From: Nitrospirota bacterium
Lineage (GTDB): Bacteria > Nitrospirota > Nitrospiria > Nitrospirales > Nitrospiraceae
Reading direction: 5' to 3'
Assembly: GCA_004296885.1 (NCBI GenBank)
Contig: SCVN01000002.1
Span: 62,001 to 126,000, forward strand
Length of the DNA stretch: 64,000 nucleotides
A program made the translations under genes and the position numbers. The notes below the pieces were generated by a model, which ran no database searches, was not told where the DNA came from, and saw only the letters and a list, made by a program, of their open reading frames with translations. Shown piece by piece: positions 24,989-35,109 of this stretch (the first letter of the stretch is position 1; each line of letters begins with the position of its first letter).

Positions 24989-26197
24989 CTACCGAATGAT
25001 TCCCAATTCCCGTCCCACCTTGGCAAAGGCCTTGACCGCCTGCTCCAGCTGTTCGTGGCTCAACGCCGCCGACATCTGCACCCTGATCCGCGCCTGTCCT
25101 TTCGGAACCACCGGGTAACTGAACCCGACCACGTAGACGCCTTCCTCGAGCAACCGGTCGGCCATGCGCGTGGCCACCATCGCGTCACCCAGCATGATCG
25201 GGATGATCGGATGTTCGCCCGGCGTCACGGTGAAGCCGAGGCCGGTCAGTTGGGTCCGGAAAAACGCCTGGTGTGCGCGCAGAGCGGCTCGGAGTGCTTC
25301 CCCTTGCGCCACCAACTTGAGGGCTTGCAGCGCCGCCGCCGTGATCACCGGCGGCAGCGCGTTTGAGAACAAGTAGGGGCGGGAGCGCTGGCGCAACAGC
25401 TCGATGACTTCGGCGCGGCCCGAGGTGAATCCTCCGGAGGCTCCGCCGAGCGCTTTCCCCAGCGTGCTGGTGATCAAATCCACCCGGTCGGTCAGGCCGA
25501 AATAGTCGGGCGTCCCGCGTCCGGATGGACCGAGGACCCCCGTGGCATGGCTGTCGTCCACGAGGACGGCCGCATCGTAGCGCTCCGCCAGGCCGACGAT
25601 CTCCGGCAACCGGGCCAGATGCCCGTCCATTGAGAAGACCCCGTCGGTGGCGATCAAGCGCAGGCGGCAGGCCGACGCCTGCTTGAGGGCCGTCTCCAAC
25701 TCCCCCATGTCCGAATGGCCGTAGCGGAACCGTTGCGCTTTGCAGAGGCGGATGCCGTCGATCAAGCTGGCGTGGTTCAGCGCGTCGCTGATGATGGCGT
25801 CCCGTTCGTCCAGCACGGTTTCAAACAGACCGGTGTTCGCATCGAAGCAGGAGCTGTAGAGGATCGTATCGGCGGTGCCCAGGAACGTCGAGAGGGCTTG
25901 CTCCAGGCGCTTGTGCAAGTCCTGCGTGCCGCAGATGAAGCGCACCGAGGCCATGCCGTAGCCATGGTGCTGCAGCCCCTCGGCCGCGGCTTTCAGGACT
26001 TCCGGATGGTTGGCCAGTCCCAGGTAATTGTTGGCGCAAAGGTTGAGGACGGTGTCCGGCGCGTGACCGTGGCCGGAGGCAACCCGAACCTGCGCCCCTT
26101 GCGGGCCCACCAGCTGCCGCTCCGTTTTGTACAGGCCCGCCGCACGGATCTCGGCGAGCCGCGCATCCATGACGGGTTTGAACGTCCGGTAGGCCAT
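24989..26197 (-). CDS. kbl: 2-amino-3-ketobutyrate coenzyme A ligase
   Basis: A 402-residue PLP enzyme of the alpha-oxoamine synthase family and of Kbl's usual length (about 397). [48 protein letters not shown], and the PLP lysine Lys248 in [13 protein letters not shown] are diagnostic. Kbl cleaves 2-amino-3-ketobutyrate with CoA to glycine and acetyl-CoA, the second step of threonine degradation. The first-step enzyme (tdh) is at 30581-31615 on the same strand, separated by the large kinase gene, which is unusual since tdh and kbl are normally adjacent. Confidence 0.93.
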   Translation of the reverse strand: MAYRTFKPVMDARLAEIRAAGLYKTERQLVGPQGAQVRVASGHGHAPDTVLNLCANNYLGLANHPEVLKAAAEGLQHHGYGMASVRFICGTQDLHKRLEQALSTFLGTADTILYSSCFDANTGLFETVLDERDAIISDALNHASLIDGIRLCKAQRFRYGHSDMGELETALKQASACRLRLIATDGVFSMDGHLARLPEIVGLAERYDAAVLVDDSHATGVLGPSGRGTPDYFGLTDRVDLITSTLGKALGGASGGFTSGRAEVIELLRQRSRPYLFSNALPPVITAAALQALKLVAQGEALRAALRAHQAFFRTQLTGLGFTVTPGEHPIIPIMLGDAMVATRMADRLLEEGVYVVGFSYPVVPKGQARIRVQMSAALSHEQLEQAVKAFAKVGRELGIIR

Positions 26198-26571
26198 TTT
26201 TCGCCCTCGCTCTCGCGCCGATTGTAATGCATTACTGGCGGTTGAAGCACATTATTTTCAGGCCCCCATCTTGGGCGGCCTTGGCGGTTGACACGCCTTG
26301 GTTCGCCCGCTAGGATGCGCGCGCAATGCACCACGGATTGCGGCCTGCAGCGACTTCTTGCAAATGGCCCAGCGGCTCTTCTTGTCCTGCCTTGAGGCCC
26401 TGCGGTTTCTCTGGCCCGTAAGGGCGCGACATAGATTTCCTCACAACAAGGACGTTGGAGACGGTACCCCTGGCGCGCTGTGTTGCTTGGCGCAGCCGTC
26501 AGGCATCTCGATATCTGCGCGCATGTGTCCGCCGCCTGGAGCGAGCGGGAAAACAGGAGAGGACAACGTCC

Positions 26572-29500
26572 ATGCAGCCATCCGTTGCACGATCTTCCTA
26601 CCGGCGAGTGCCCCTGCTCATCGCCGCGATGACGGTGTTTGCGCTAGGGATCGGCGCCCTGGCTCTGCGCTACATCGAAACGCGCCTCGTGGCGGCGACT
26701 GGCCAGAGCTTAGCTTTGGCCGCGACCGATATTGCAGACAAACTCGATCAGGTCCTGTTCGAGCGGTATGCCGATGTCCAGGTCGCGGCCGCGGCTGTTG
26801 CTCCGCATATGCAAGATCCGACAACGCTGGCGCTGCACCTCAACAGGATGAAGGAATTGCATCTGGTGTATCGGTGGATCGGTGTCGCTGATCGCCGAGG
26901 CCGGTTGGTGGCGGCCACCAACCCGGCCGATGTGGGCCTCGACCGGAGCGCAGAGCGTTGGTTTCAGGCGGTCCGTGACGGCAAGGCCGTCTTCATGCAG
27001 GATGTGCAGCAAACCGGGGAGGACAGCAGAAGCCCGAGCGTGGGATTCTCGGCCCCTATTGTCGACTCAAGGGGACAGTGGCTCGGCGTGATGAGCGTGC
27101 GTGTCGGGCTTTCCGAATTGGAGGAAGTGTTCGCTCGGACGGTCACCGATTTCCAGTCTCAGCGAGGCGGGGTCGGCAAGGTCGAATGGCAGTTCATCAG
27201 CCGCGACGGCACGGTGATCGCCGATTCTCTGCTGCGGGAGGAAGGACGGGTCAATCTGAGACGGGAAGGCCTGTCGTCCGCATTGTTGAGTCAAGCGACC
27301 GGGTCCGGCTATGTCGAGGAGGAGCACCTGCGCCGGCATGTGCCGGTCGTGACCGGCTTTGCGCGGACCGACGGACACGGAGAATTTCCCGGCTTTCGGT
27401 GGGGGATTTTGGTGCGAGCGGACCGGGCCGACATTCTGGCCCCGATCCGGTCCGTCCTCTTGAAATTGGGGTTGGGCGGGGCCGTGGTGTGGCTGCCGAT
27501 GCTCGGGTTTCTGATCTGGATGACCGGGCGCCTGCGGGCCGAATGGAGCACGGCGGAAGAACGGGGGCAGCGGCTCGCTACGATCCTGGCCAGCATCGGC
27601 GACGCGGTGGTCGTGACCGATGCGCAAGGCCTGGTGGTCTTCATGAATCCCGTGGCGCAGGGGCTGACCGGGTGGAGTCAGGAGGAGGCGTCGGGGAAGA
27701 ATCTGGACACGGTCTTCGTCATCGTCAATGAATCCACCAGGCATCCGGTCGAGAGTCCCGTCACCAAAGTGCTCCGCGAAGGGACGATCGTGGGGCTTGC
27801 GAACCACACCGTGCTGATCGCCAAGCATGGGGCGGAACATCCGATTGACGACAGCGGGGCGCCGATCCGCAATGCCGACGGGACGATCACCGGCGTAGTG
27901 CTGGTGTTCCGCGATGTGACCCAGCGGAAGCAAGCGGAGACGCTGGTGCGGCAGCGGACCGAGGCGCTGTTGAAGCTGGTGGAGGTCGCGCAGCGCGTGA
28001 CCATCACAACGGACCGACGCCGACTCTTGCGCGTGGTCGTGGAATCCGCGGCGCAGTTGACCGCGGCCCGGTACGGCGCGCTCGGCGTCTTCGGCGAGGG
28101 CGGCGTAGGCCTCGACGACTTCCTCACGGTGGGAATGGACGAGGCCACCGAGCGGGCGATCGGCGGGCGTCCCGAGGGGCGCGGCCTCTTGGGCGCGTTG
28201 GCGGACGTGGAGGGCCCCATCCGGCTCCGCGATCTCACGCAGCATCATGCCTTCAGCGGGTTTCCTCCGCACCACCCGTCCATGCGGTCGTTCTTGGGCG
28301 TCCCGATCCGCGCCCACGGCCGGCTGTTCGGGAGCCTCTATCTGACGGAGAAGCAGGGGGCGGCCGAGTTCACGGAGATCGACGCCGAAGTGGTCGGCGC
28401 ACTGGCGGCCATGGCCGGCGCCGCGATCGAAGAAGCGGCGCTTGTCGATCAGATCCGCGAATCCGGTCTGCGGTTCCGCTCGGTGGCGGAGTCGGCCGCC
28501 GATGCGGTCATCATCGCGGACGGGGAGGGGTGCATTCTCTCATGGACCCCGGCGGCGCAGCGCCTCTTCGATTATGCCGAGGAGGAGGTGGTCGGACGTC
28601 CCCTGACGATCCTGATGCCGGAACGCTACCGGGAGCCCCACCGTCGGGGGCTGGAGCGCATGCGGGCGGTCGGCGAATCGCGCCTGATCGGGACTACCTT
28701 GGAGGCCTATGGATTGCGGAAAGACGGCCGGGAGTTTCCCCTGGAATGTTCGCTGGGCATGTGGACCGCCGGCTCGAAGACCTTCTTCAGCGGCATTCTC
28801 CGTGACGTGACCGAGCGCAAGCGCGGGGAGCGCTGCCTGGCCGCCCAGTACGAAGTGACGCGGGCTCTTGCCGAGTCCCCCACCCTGAATGAGGCAGGCA
28901 CGCAGGTCCTGCAGGCGATCGGCGAGAGCTTGGGCTGGGATATGGGGGCGTTCTGGATCGTGGACTCGCGCGCCAACGTGTTGCGCTGCCTGGACATCTG
29001 GCGTGGAGCCTCCACGAGACGGGGAGAATTCGAGACGGTCACCAGCCAGATGACCTTCGCGCCGGGAGTGGGGCTGCCCGGCCGGGTCTGGGCGAGCGGG
29101 GAACCGGTCTGGACTCTGGACGTTACCAGGGACGACAACTTTCCCCGAGCGCCGATTGCGAAACAAGAGGGGGTGCACGGGGCCTTCGGCTTTCCGATCC
29201 GGCATGGCGATATGATCCTGGGGGTGCTGGAGTTCTTCAGTCAGGAGGTCCGGCACCCGGACGAGGCCTTGCTGAACATGATGCAGGACGTGGGGCTCAA
29301 GATCGGCCAATCCGTCGAGCGGATGCGCTTGGAAGAACAGCTCCGCCACTCGCAAAAGATGGATGCCGTGGGGCGTCTGGCGGGCGGCGTGGCCCACGAC
29401 TTCAACAACCTCTTGACCGTGATCAACGGGTGCAGTTCGTTTCTGCTGCGCCGCCTGAGTCCGGACGATCCGCTGCGGCGCTATCCGCAGGAGATCCAGC

Positions 29501-30492
29501 GGGCCAGCGAACGGGCCGCTTCCTTGACCTACCAATTGCTGGCGTTCAGCCGGCGGCAGATGCTGGAGCCCAAAGTGCTGAACCTGAACGAGAGCGTGTC
29601 CGCCATGGACTCCATGCTCCGCCGGTTGCTCGGCGAACAGATCAACCTGGTGACCGTCCTCGGCGCGGGCGTGGGCCGCGTGAAGGCCGATCCAGGGCAG
29701 GTCGATCAGGTGATCATGAATTTGGCCGTCAATGCGCGCGACGCGATGCCGGAGGGCGGCAAGTTGACCATCGAAACGGCCAACGTCGAACTGGACCAAG
29801 CCTATGCGAGTCGGCACATGGCTGTGGAACCGGGCCCCTATGTGATGCTGGCGATCAGCGATACGGGACACGGGATGGACGAAACGACCCAGGCGCGTCT
29901 CTTCGAACCCTTCTTCACGACCAAGGAAAAGGGGAAGGGCACCGGGTTGGGGCTGTCCACCATCTATGGGATCATCAAGCAAAGCGGCGGGACGGTCTGG
30001 ATCTACAGCGAGGTGGAGCGGGGGACGACATTCAAGGTGTACCTGCCCCGGGTCATGGACATTATGGAGCGGTCCCCGCTTGCCGCGGCCGCTCATGCGG
30101 CATCGGTCGGTGGCGCGGAGTTGATCCTGTTGGTCGAGGACGAGGCGTCGGTCCGCGCCTTGGCGCGTGAGGCGTTGGAGGAGGCGGGTTTCCAGGTGCT
30201 GGAGGCCCGCCACGGATCCGAGGCGTTAGTGGTCAGCCACCAGCACCAAGGGCCGATCCATCTGTTGCTCACGGATGTGGTGATGCCGGAAATGAGCGGG
30301 CGGGTGCTGGCGGATCGGCTGGCGCCGCAGCGCCCGGCGCTGAAAGTCCTCTACATGTCGGGCTACACGGACAACGCCATTGTCCATCAAGGCGTGCTCG
30401 ACCCGGGGACGAACTTTTTGCACAAACCCTTTTCGCCGGAAACGCTGGTGCGCAAGGTGCGTGAGGTGCTGGACGCGCCGCCGCAGCCGTGA
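26572..30492 (+). CDS. Large hybrid sensor histidine kinase (membrane sensor-PAS-GAF-PAS-GAF-HisKA-HATPase-REC)
   Basis: A 1306-residue protein; ATG 26572 follows GGAGAGGA. TM segments near residues 13-33 and 315-345 enclose a periplasmic dCACHE-like sensor region ([26 protein letters not shown]). Then come PAS (about 360-480, [12 protein letters not shown]), GAF (490-650), PAS (665-790, [13 protein letters not shown]), GAF (800-950), HisKA with phosphoacceptor His942 ([13 protein letters not shown]), HATPase ([27 protein letters not shown]) and a receiver domain (Asp1235). The ligand is unknown. It lies between kbl and tdh on the opposite strand, so a link to threonine use is possible but unproven. 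Confidence 0.9.
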   Translation: MQPSVARSSYRRVPLLIAAMTVFALGIGALALRYIETRLVAATGQSLALAATDIADKLDQVLFERYADVQVAAAAVAPHMQDPTTLALHLNRMKELHLVYRWIGVADRRGRLVAATNPADVGLDRSAERWFQAVRDGKAVFMQDVQQTGEDSRSPSVGFSAPIVDSRGQWLGVMSVRVGLSELEEVFARTVTDFQSQRGGVGKVEWQFISRDGTVIADSLLREEGRVNLRREGLSSALLSQATGSGYVEEEHLRRHVPVVTGFARTDGHGEFPGFRWGILVRADRADILAPIRSVLLKLGLGGAVVWLPMLGFLIWMTGRLRAEWSTAEERGQRLATILASIGDAVVVTDAQGLVVFMNPVAQGLTGWSQEEASGKNLDTVFVIVNESTRHPVESPVTKVLREGTIVGLANHTVLIAKHGAEHPIDDSGAPIRNADGTITGVVLVFRDVTQRKQAETLVRQRTEALLKLVEVAQRVTITTDRRRLLRVVVESAAQLTAARYGALGVFGEGGVGLDDFLTVGMDEATERAIGGRPEGRGLLGALADVEGPIRLRDLTQHHAFSGFPPHHPSMRSFLGVPIRAHGRLFGSLYLTEKQGAAEFTEIDAEVVGALAAMAGAAIEEAALVDQIRESGLRFRSVAESAADAVIIADGEGCILSWTPAAQRLFDYAEEEVVGRPLTILMPERYREPHRRGLERMRAVGESRLIGTTLEAYGLRKDGREFPLECSLGMWTAGSKTFFSGILRDVTERKRGERCLAAQYEVTRALAESPTLNEAGTQVLQAIGESLGWDMGAFWIVDSRANVLRCLDIWRGASTRRGEFETVTSQMTFAPGVGLPGRVWASGEPVWTLDVTRDDNFPRAPIAKQEGVHGAFGFPIRHGDMILGVLEFFSQEVRHPDEALLNMMQDVGLKIGQSVERMRLEEQLRHSQKMDAVGRLAGGVAHDFNNLLTVINGCSSFLLRRLSPDDPLRRYPQEIQRASERAASLTYQLLAFSRRQMLEPKVLNLNESVSAMDSMLRRLLGEQINLVTVLGAGVGRVKADPGQVDQVIMNLAVNARDAMPEGGKLTIETANVELDQAYASRHMAVEPGPYVMLAISDTGHGMDETTQARLFEPFFTTKEKGKGTGLGLSTIYGIIKQSGGTVWIYSEVERGTTFKVYLPRVMDIMERSPLAAAAHAASVGGAELILLVEDEASVRALAREALEEAGFQVLEARHGSEALVVSHQHQGPIHLLLTDVVMPEMSGRVLADRLAPQRPALKVLYMSGYTDNAIVHQGVLDPGTNFLHKPFSPETLVRKVREVLDAPPQP

Positions 30493-30580
30493 GTCGTACA
30501 GGGTAAGGTGTGAAGGGGGGGCGGGGCGAGGAGCGGCGAGATCGTTTCCTCACGTGTCACGCCTCATGCTTCACGTCCGG

Positions 30581-31615
30581 TTACGGGAACAGCACCACTT
30601 TGCCGCATTGCCCCGACTGGATCAGGTCGAACCCTTGCGCGAAGTCGGCCAGCGGCAGTCGATGTGTGATCACCGGCCGGATGTTCAGCCCCGCCTTGAA
30701 CAGCCCGGCTAACCGATACCAGGTGTTGAACAGCCGCCGGCCGGTCACGCCGTAGACGCGAATCCCTTTGAAAATGATCTCGTTGGGCAGGTCGAAACAG
30801 ACCGGTCCGGTGGGAATGCCGAAGAGGGTCACGCGGCCTCCGTTTTTCACGGATCGGAACGCCTGGTGCAACGCGCCCGGATCGCCGGACATCTCGAGCG
30901 CACAGTCCACCCCATCCCCGCCCGTGAGGTCCAGCATCGCGCCGGCGATGACTTCGGGCCGGTCGGTCCTCGCATTCAGCACATGGTCGGCTCCCACCTG
31001 CTTGGCGAGCCCCAGCCGGTATTCGCTGATATCGGTCGCGATGATCGTGGCGGCGCCGGAGACGCGGGCCACGGCCGTGGCGAACAGACCGGTGGGGCCG
31101 CATCCGCTGATCAGGACCGTACGGCCGGACAAGTCCTCGACCAGGGCCGCATAGACCGCATTCCCCAGGGGCTCCTGCACGCAGGCCAATTCCGGGGGAA
31201 TGTCCGGGGAGGTTTTCCAGAGGACCCGTTCGGGGAGCACGACATACTCCGCATAGGAGCCGTCCACATCGATGCCCAGCAGGCGGTAGATCCGGCACAC
31301 ATGGGCCTGGCCGGTCCGGCACTGGAAGCATTGGCCGCAGGTGATGTGGGATTCGGCCGCGACATAGTCTCCGACGCGGACCGACGAGACGCCGGCGCCC
31401 AGCTCCACCACCTCGCCGCAGACTTCGTGGCCGAGGATGCGGGGCGGGTGGATGCGCCCCCGCGCCCATTCATCCCAGCGGTAGACGTGCGCGTCGGTTC
31501 CGCAGAGGCTGGTGGCCTTCACCCGGATCAGCACCTCGGCCGGCCCGGGGCGGGGATCGGGAACCTCCATCAGAGTCAGGCCCGGCTCCGGCTTGGTTTT
31601 GACGAGCGCTTTCAC
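30581..31615 (-). CDS. tdh: L-threonine 3-dehydrogenase
   Basis: A 344-residue medium-chain zinc dehydrogenase matching Tdh length. TSLCGTDAHVYRWDEWA contains the catalytic Cys and the W-x-x-WA pattern of Tdh; GHEVCGEVVELG supplies His-Glu. The structural zinc cysteines are in CGQCFQCRTGQAHVC, and EPLGNAVYAA and ISGCGPTGLF (nucleotide-binding) follow. It oxidises threonine to 2-amino-3-ketobutyrate with NAD+, which Kbl (24989-26197) then cleaves. It is convergent with the kinase gene and divergent from YceI. Confidence 0.92.
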   Translation of the reverse strand: MKALVKTKPEPGLTLMEVPDPRPGPAEVLIRVKATSLCGTDAHVYRWDEWARGRIHPPRILGHEVCGEVVELGAGVSSVRVGDYVAAESHITCGQCFQCRTGQAHVCRIYRLLGIDVDGSYAEYVVLPERVLWKTSPDIPPELACVQEPLGNAVYAALVEDLSGRTVLISGCGPTGLFATAVARVSGAATIIATDISEYRLGLAKQVGADHVLNARTDRPEVIAGAMLDLTGGDGVDCALEMSGDPGALHQAFRSVKNGGRVTLFGIPTGPVCFDLPNEIIFKGIRVYGVTGRRLFNTWYRLAGLFKAGLNIRPVITHRLPLADFAQGFDLIQSGQCGKVVLFP

Positions 31616-31744
31616 GGTAAACTCCCGGGCTCATTATCGCACAGCCCTTCCATGCGTGCCATGCTCTTGACCCTCCGACCCAAGCCGGGTAGTCTGTCGC
31701 CTTTCCAGCGTTGACGGTGATCCTAGCAAGGCAAGGAGGAATCC

Positions 31745-32365
31745 ATGAGGCGCAGGCGACGAAACAAGGCCGGCTGGCAGGCGGCCCTGGGGCTGATGCT
31801 GGGCCTGGTGCTCGGGCTGGGGCAGTCGGCTCTGGCCGAGACGGCCCGGTACGACGTGGATCGGGACCATAGTGCGATCGAGTTTCGGGTGGCGCACATG
31901 GTGGTCTCCAAGACCACGGGGCGGTTCATGGACTACAGCGGGTTCATCGAGATGGACCCGGAGGCCCTTACGGTCAAGACGATCGACGCGACGATCAAGA
32001 CGGCCTCGGTCAATACGAACCACGAGAAGCGGGATGCGCACCTGCGGGGACCAGACTTCTTCAACGCGGAGAAGTTTCCCACGATGACCTACAAGCTGAA
32101 GTCCTACCGCAAGACCGGCGAGGACTACCAGGCCGTGGGCGAGCTGACCTTGCTGGGCGTGACCAAGGAGATCACGCTGGTGGGGAAGTTCAATGGGGTG
32201 GCCAAGGACCCCTGGGGCAACACCCGCGCGGGCTTCACGGCGGAAGGCAAGCTGCACCGCAAGGAGTTCGGGATGAACTGGAGCAAGCAGCTGGATAACG
32301 GCGGGCTGGTCGTGGGTGATGAGGTCTTCATCAAGCTGGATATCGAATGTATCAAGGCGAAGTGA
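31745..32365 (+). CDS. YceI family periplasmic protein
   Basis: A 206-residue exported protein with a basic n-region and signal LGLMLGLVLGLGQSALA. The YceI fold is evident: YDVDRDHSAIEFRVAHMVVSKTTGRF, TIKTASVNTNHEKRDAHLRGPDFFNAEKFPTM, and GELTLLGVTKEITL. YceI proteins are lipocalin-like and bind isoprenoid-type lipids; their physiological role is often unclear. AAGGAGGA stands just before the ATG. The next gene, also exported, begins about 150 bases downstream. Confidence 0.92.
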   Translation: MRRRRRNKAGWQAALGLMLGLVLGLGQSALAETARYDVDRDHSAIEFRVAHMVVSKTTGRFMDYSGFIEMDPEALTVKTIDATIKTASVNTNHEKRDAHLRGPDFFNAEKFPTMTYKLKSYRKTGEDYQAVGELTLLGVTKEITLVGKFNGVAKDPWGNTRAGFTAEGKLHRKEFGMNWSKQLDNGGLVVGDEVFIKLDIECIKAK

Positions 32366-32515
32366 CGGCGGTCGGCTGAGCCCCTGCTCCCGCACCTCTT
32401 GCGGTACCCACTCGGCGGCGGTTTGAATCGGAGTCCCGGTCGTCTCACCGGCTCGAAGGGTGCCGGCACAGTCAGAGATAGAATGGCCTCCCTTGCTATG
32501 GTAAGGTCTGTTGTG

Positions 32516-33109
32516 ATGACGCGCACGCTTGTTTTGATCGTTCTCGTGGCTTCCTGGGTCACGAGCGAAGCGCCTGCTCTGGCCCTGGAATTTACGGCGG
32601 ACCAGTACACCAGGGTCAACGGCCATAGCCGGAAGGCGAACATCTACTACCGGGACAGCATGTGGCGGCTGGAGCATCATGAGCTGGGGCCGGTGAACGT
32701 CACGATCGTGCGCAAAGACAAACAGGTCATGTGGCTCCTGCTCTCGCGCATGAAGCATTTCAAGACGCTTCCGTATGATCCCGAACAGGCGCCCAAAGTC
32801 GCGGAGCGGCTGGAGGGAGAGATCGCGCGAGAAGAGATCGGAACGGAAACCCTGGACGGGCACCCCACGACCTTGTATCAAGTGACGGTCCGGCAGGGAA
32901 GCCAGGATGTCGCCTACTATCAATGGCTGGCCACCGATATCCGGTTTCCGTTGAAGCTGGCGCGGAAGGACGGCAGTTGGACCGTGGAATACAAGAACGT
33001 GAAGCTGCGCAAGGTGACGGATTATCTGTTTCAGTTGCCGGTGAATTTTCAGCCGCTGGAACAGTTCGATGAGCCGGTCAAGAAGGACGATGTGAAGCCG
33101 ACGATGTGA
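32516..33109 (+). CDS. Exported LolA/DUF4412-like protein
   Basis: A 197-residue protein from ATG 32516 (alternatives at 32498 and GTG 32513) with signal LVLIVLVASWVTSEAPALA. The mature part (FTADQYTRVNGHSRKANIYYRDSMWRLE, then VWLLLSRMKHFKTLPYD-like segments, then DGHPTTLYQVTV) resembles the half-barrel of LolA-type and DUF4412 proteins. A binding role in the periplasm is likely; no ligand can be named. It precedes a SUMF1-like gene by 40 bases and may be co-transcribed with it. Confidence 0.6.
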   Translation: MTRTLVLIVLVASWVTSEAPALALEFTADQYTRVNGHSRKANIYYRDSMWRLEHHELGPVNVTIVRKDKQVMWLLLSRMKHFKTLPYDPEQAPKVAERLEGEIAREEIGTETLDGHPTTLYQVTVRQGSQDVAYYQWLATDIRFPLKLARKDGSWTVEYKNVKLRKVTDYLFQLPVNFQPLEQFDEPVKKDDVKPTM

Positions 33110-33149
33110 CGTGGTCGTGATTGTCAGGGAGGAATGGAAAGACGCTATC

Positions 33150-34040
33150 ATGAACAAGAAGAGGGTTGCCATCATTGGATTGCTGGTCGCGATGCTCTGT
33201 GGGGGCGGGCTCGTCCGTGGGGAAGGGGTCGACGTGGCGGACATCACGGTCGAATGGACGCCGGCAGGCAAGGCCCTTGCCGCTGAGCGGGCAAAATTGC
33301 CGGCCAAGGATGAGATGGTATCGGTGCCGGAAGGCTGGTTTTTGATGGGCAGCAACAAAAAAGAGGACCGGTATGCCTATCTGACCGAGATGCCGCAACG
33401 CAAGGTGTTTCTGGATGCCTTCGACATTGACAAGTACGAAGTCACGACGGTGCAGTTCCTGAAATTCGTGCTGGCCATGGGCCGGTCGCCGTTGATCGAT
33501 TGGCGTTACGATGGGGGCAATTTCCAGGACACCATGGCCAATCACCCGGTCATGCATGTCTCCTGGTTCGATGCCGAGGCCTATTGCAAATGGGCCGGGA
33601 AGCGGCTCCCCACCGAAGCCGAATGGGAGAAAGCGGCGCGGGGCGAAGATGGGCGGATCTATCCCTGGGGGAATCAGGCGGCCGGCTTGAGCCGCTCGAA
33701 TTTCGGCCGGACGGGACTGTCCGGGCCGGTCCGGGATCGCCCGGAGCGGCTCTTGCTCTATCCGCCGATCATTTCGGTGGACAAGTATGATAATGGGGCC
33801 AGCCCCTACGGCGTCTTTCAAATGTCGGGCAACGTGGCTGAATGGGTGGCCGACTGGTACGACAAGGACTATTACAAGACGGCACCCGATCGAAATCCGA
33901 AAGGTCCGGAGAAGGGGACGCAGAAGAGTTTCCGTGGCGGAGGCTGGATCGACAGCACTCCCAGCGTGCGCGTGGCCCAGCGAAACGGGACAGATCCCAA
34001 CACCAAGATGAATTGGCTGGGCTTCCGTTGCGCGAAATAG
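33150..34040 (+). CDS. SUMF1/FGE-like exported protein lacking catalytic cysteines
   Basis: A 296-residue exported protein (signal KKRVAIIGLLVAMLCGGGLVRG). The formylglycine-generating-enzyme-like domain covers about 50-295: MVSVPEGWFLMGSNKKEDR, DIDKYEVTTVQFLKFV, HVSWFDAEAYCKWAGKRLPTEAEWEKAARG, QMSGNVAEWVADWYDKDYY, RGGGWIDSTPSVRVAQRNG, LGFRCAK. True FGE has cysteines around the RGGSW-x-C segment; here that region reads RGGGWIDS, so oxygenase activity is not expected. A paralogue lies at 35109-35978. Confidence 0.85.
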   Translation: MNKKRVAIIGLLVAMLCGGGLVRGEGVDVADITVEWTPAGKALAAERAKLPAKDEMVSVPEGWFLMGSNKKEDRYAYLTEMPQRKVFLDAFDIDKYEVTTVQFLKFVLAMGRSPLIDWRYDGGNFQDTMANHPVMHVSWFDAEAYCKWAGKRLPTEAEWEKAARGEDGRIYPWGNQAAGLSRSNFGRTGLSGPVRDRPERLLLYPPIISVDKYDNGASPYGVFQMSGNVAEWVADWYDKDYYKTAPDRNPKGPEKGTQKSFRGGGWIDSTPSVRVAQRNGTDPNTKMNWLGFRCAK

Positions 34041-34230
34041 GATGCCGATAATGGCCCCCAACCTCGTTCTCGGTTGCTCGTCCCCCTCGACGGACGGCAA
34101 GGCTAGAGGCAAAGTGACTATCCGCTCGCATATGATCGAAGCGAGCGGCTCAAGCGAAGCTTGGTATGTACCTCCTCGGGGGTCGAACTGCCCTGCGGCC
34201 TTGTTGGTTGGCCATTTTGAGCATCCTCAT
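34041..34230. repeat. Diverged copy of the dispersed inverted-repeat element
   Basis: It starts GGATGCCGATAATGGCCCCC plus AAC and ends GCGGCCTTGTTGGTTGG then TTTTGAGCATCCTC, matching both ends of the 18163 element. The centre is larger (about 190 bp) and contains CGCTCGCATATGATCGAAGC, with inverted CGCTCG/CGAGCG arms. It sits right after the SUMF1-like stop, before the convergent hemD gene. Confidence 0.6.
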
Positions 34231-34266
34231 GGAATCAACGCACCGTCTGTTGCGCAACCGGCGGGA

Positions 34267-35109
34267 TTACGCTGACCGTTTCCGTGCAAGCAGCGCCTGG
34301 GCCCGTTCGCTGCTTTCTTTGACCAGGATGCCCATCTTGGGGTGGGAGGGTTCCACATCCACAGGCCATCCGTGAGCGCGCAGCCGCTCGCTGGCGGTGG
34401 GGCCGATGGACGCCACGACCATCCGGTCCAGAGCGTGCCGGAACAGCTGCGCGTGTCCCTCTTGCGTCAGCAGTTGCATCACATGCTCCACCTGTGCTGC
34501 GTTGGTGATCAGCAGCACGTCAACCTGGCCGGTTTGGATGCGCTGTAAGGCTTCCCGCAAAGGCCCGACATCCTCCGGCAGGGCCCAGCGATAGACCGGG
34601 ACTCGCGTCACCTCAGCTCCCCGTTCCCGCAACCCCTGCAATAGCTCTCCGTTCGACACTCCGTATTCCTGGACCGCGATCCGGAGGCCGTGCAAGGGCC
34701 GGTCTGCATCGAGGGCGTGCAGCAGGTCTCGCCAGGTGTTCGGCTCCGGCACGGTGATCGTGGGCGTGAGCCCGAGGGCTTTGAGGGCAGCGACCGGTTT
34801 GGGACCTCTGGCCACCAGGCTGAGACGTGCGCAGGCGGCGAGAATCCGGTCCTGGGGGTAGCGGGTTTGCAGCACCTCGAACAATGTGTTGGTGCCGGCG
34901 CCGGTGAGCAGGATCACCATGTCGCAGGCGCCGGCGAGCAGCTGTTCGCCGAACGCGAGGGCTTCCGGATTGTGTTGCAACGGGATCTCCCGCAAGGCCG
35001 GTGCGATCAACGGCTGTCCGCCGTAGCGGCTGATCAAGCGGGACATCTCTTCGGCCATCCGGCTTTCGAAGGCCGCGACGCGCAGGCCGTTGAAGCCGGA
35101 GGGACCCAT
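34267..35109 (-). CDS. hemD: Uroporphyrinogen-III synthase
   Basis: A 280-residue two-domain protein. LRVAAFESRMAEEMSRLISRYGGQPLIAPALREIPL opens the fold, MVILLTGAGTNTLFEVL and KALGLTPTITVPEPNTWRDLL follow, then RIAVQEYGVSNGELLQGLRERGAEVTRVPVYRW, DVLLITNAAQVEHVMQLL and VASIGPTASERLRAHGW. These are typical HemD motifs. The enzyme closes hydroxymethylbilane to uroporphyrinogen III, the branch point to haem, sirohaem and cobalamin. The ATG overlaps the stop of the upstream SUMF1-like gene by one base (TAATG), so the two are coupled. No other hem gene is nearby. Confidence 0.88.
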   Translation of the reverse strand: MGPSGFNGLRVAAFESRMAEEMSRLISRYGGQPLIAPALREIPLQHNPEALAFGEQLLAGACDMVILLTGAGTNTLFEVLQTRYPQDRILAACARLSLVARGPKPVAALKALGLTPTITVPEPNTWRDLLHALDADRPLHGLRIAVQEYGVSNGELLQGLRERGAEVTRVPVYRWALPEDVGPLREALQRIQTGQVDVLLITNAAQVEHVMQLLTQEGHAQLFRHALDRMVVASIGPTASERLRAHGWPVDVEPSHPKMGILVKESSERAQALLARKRSA

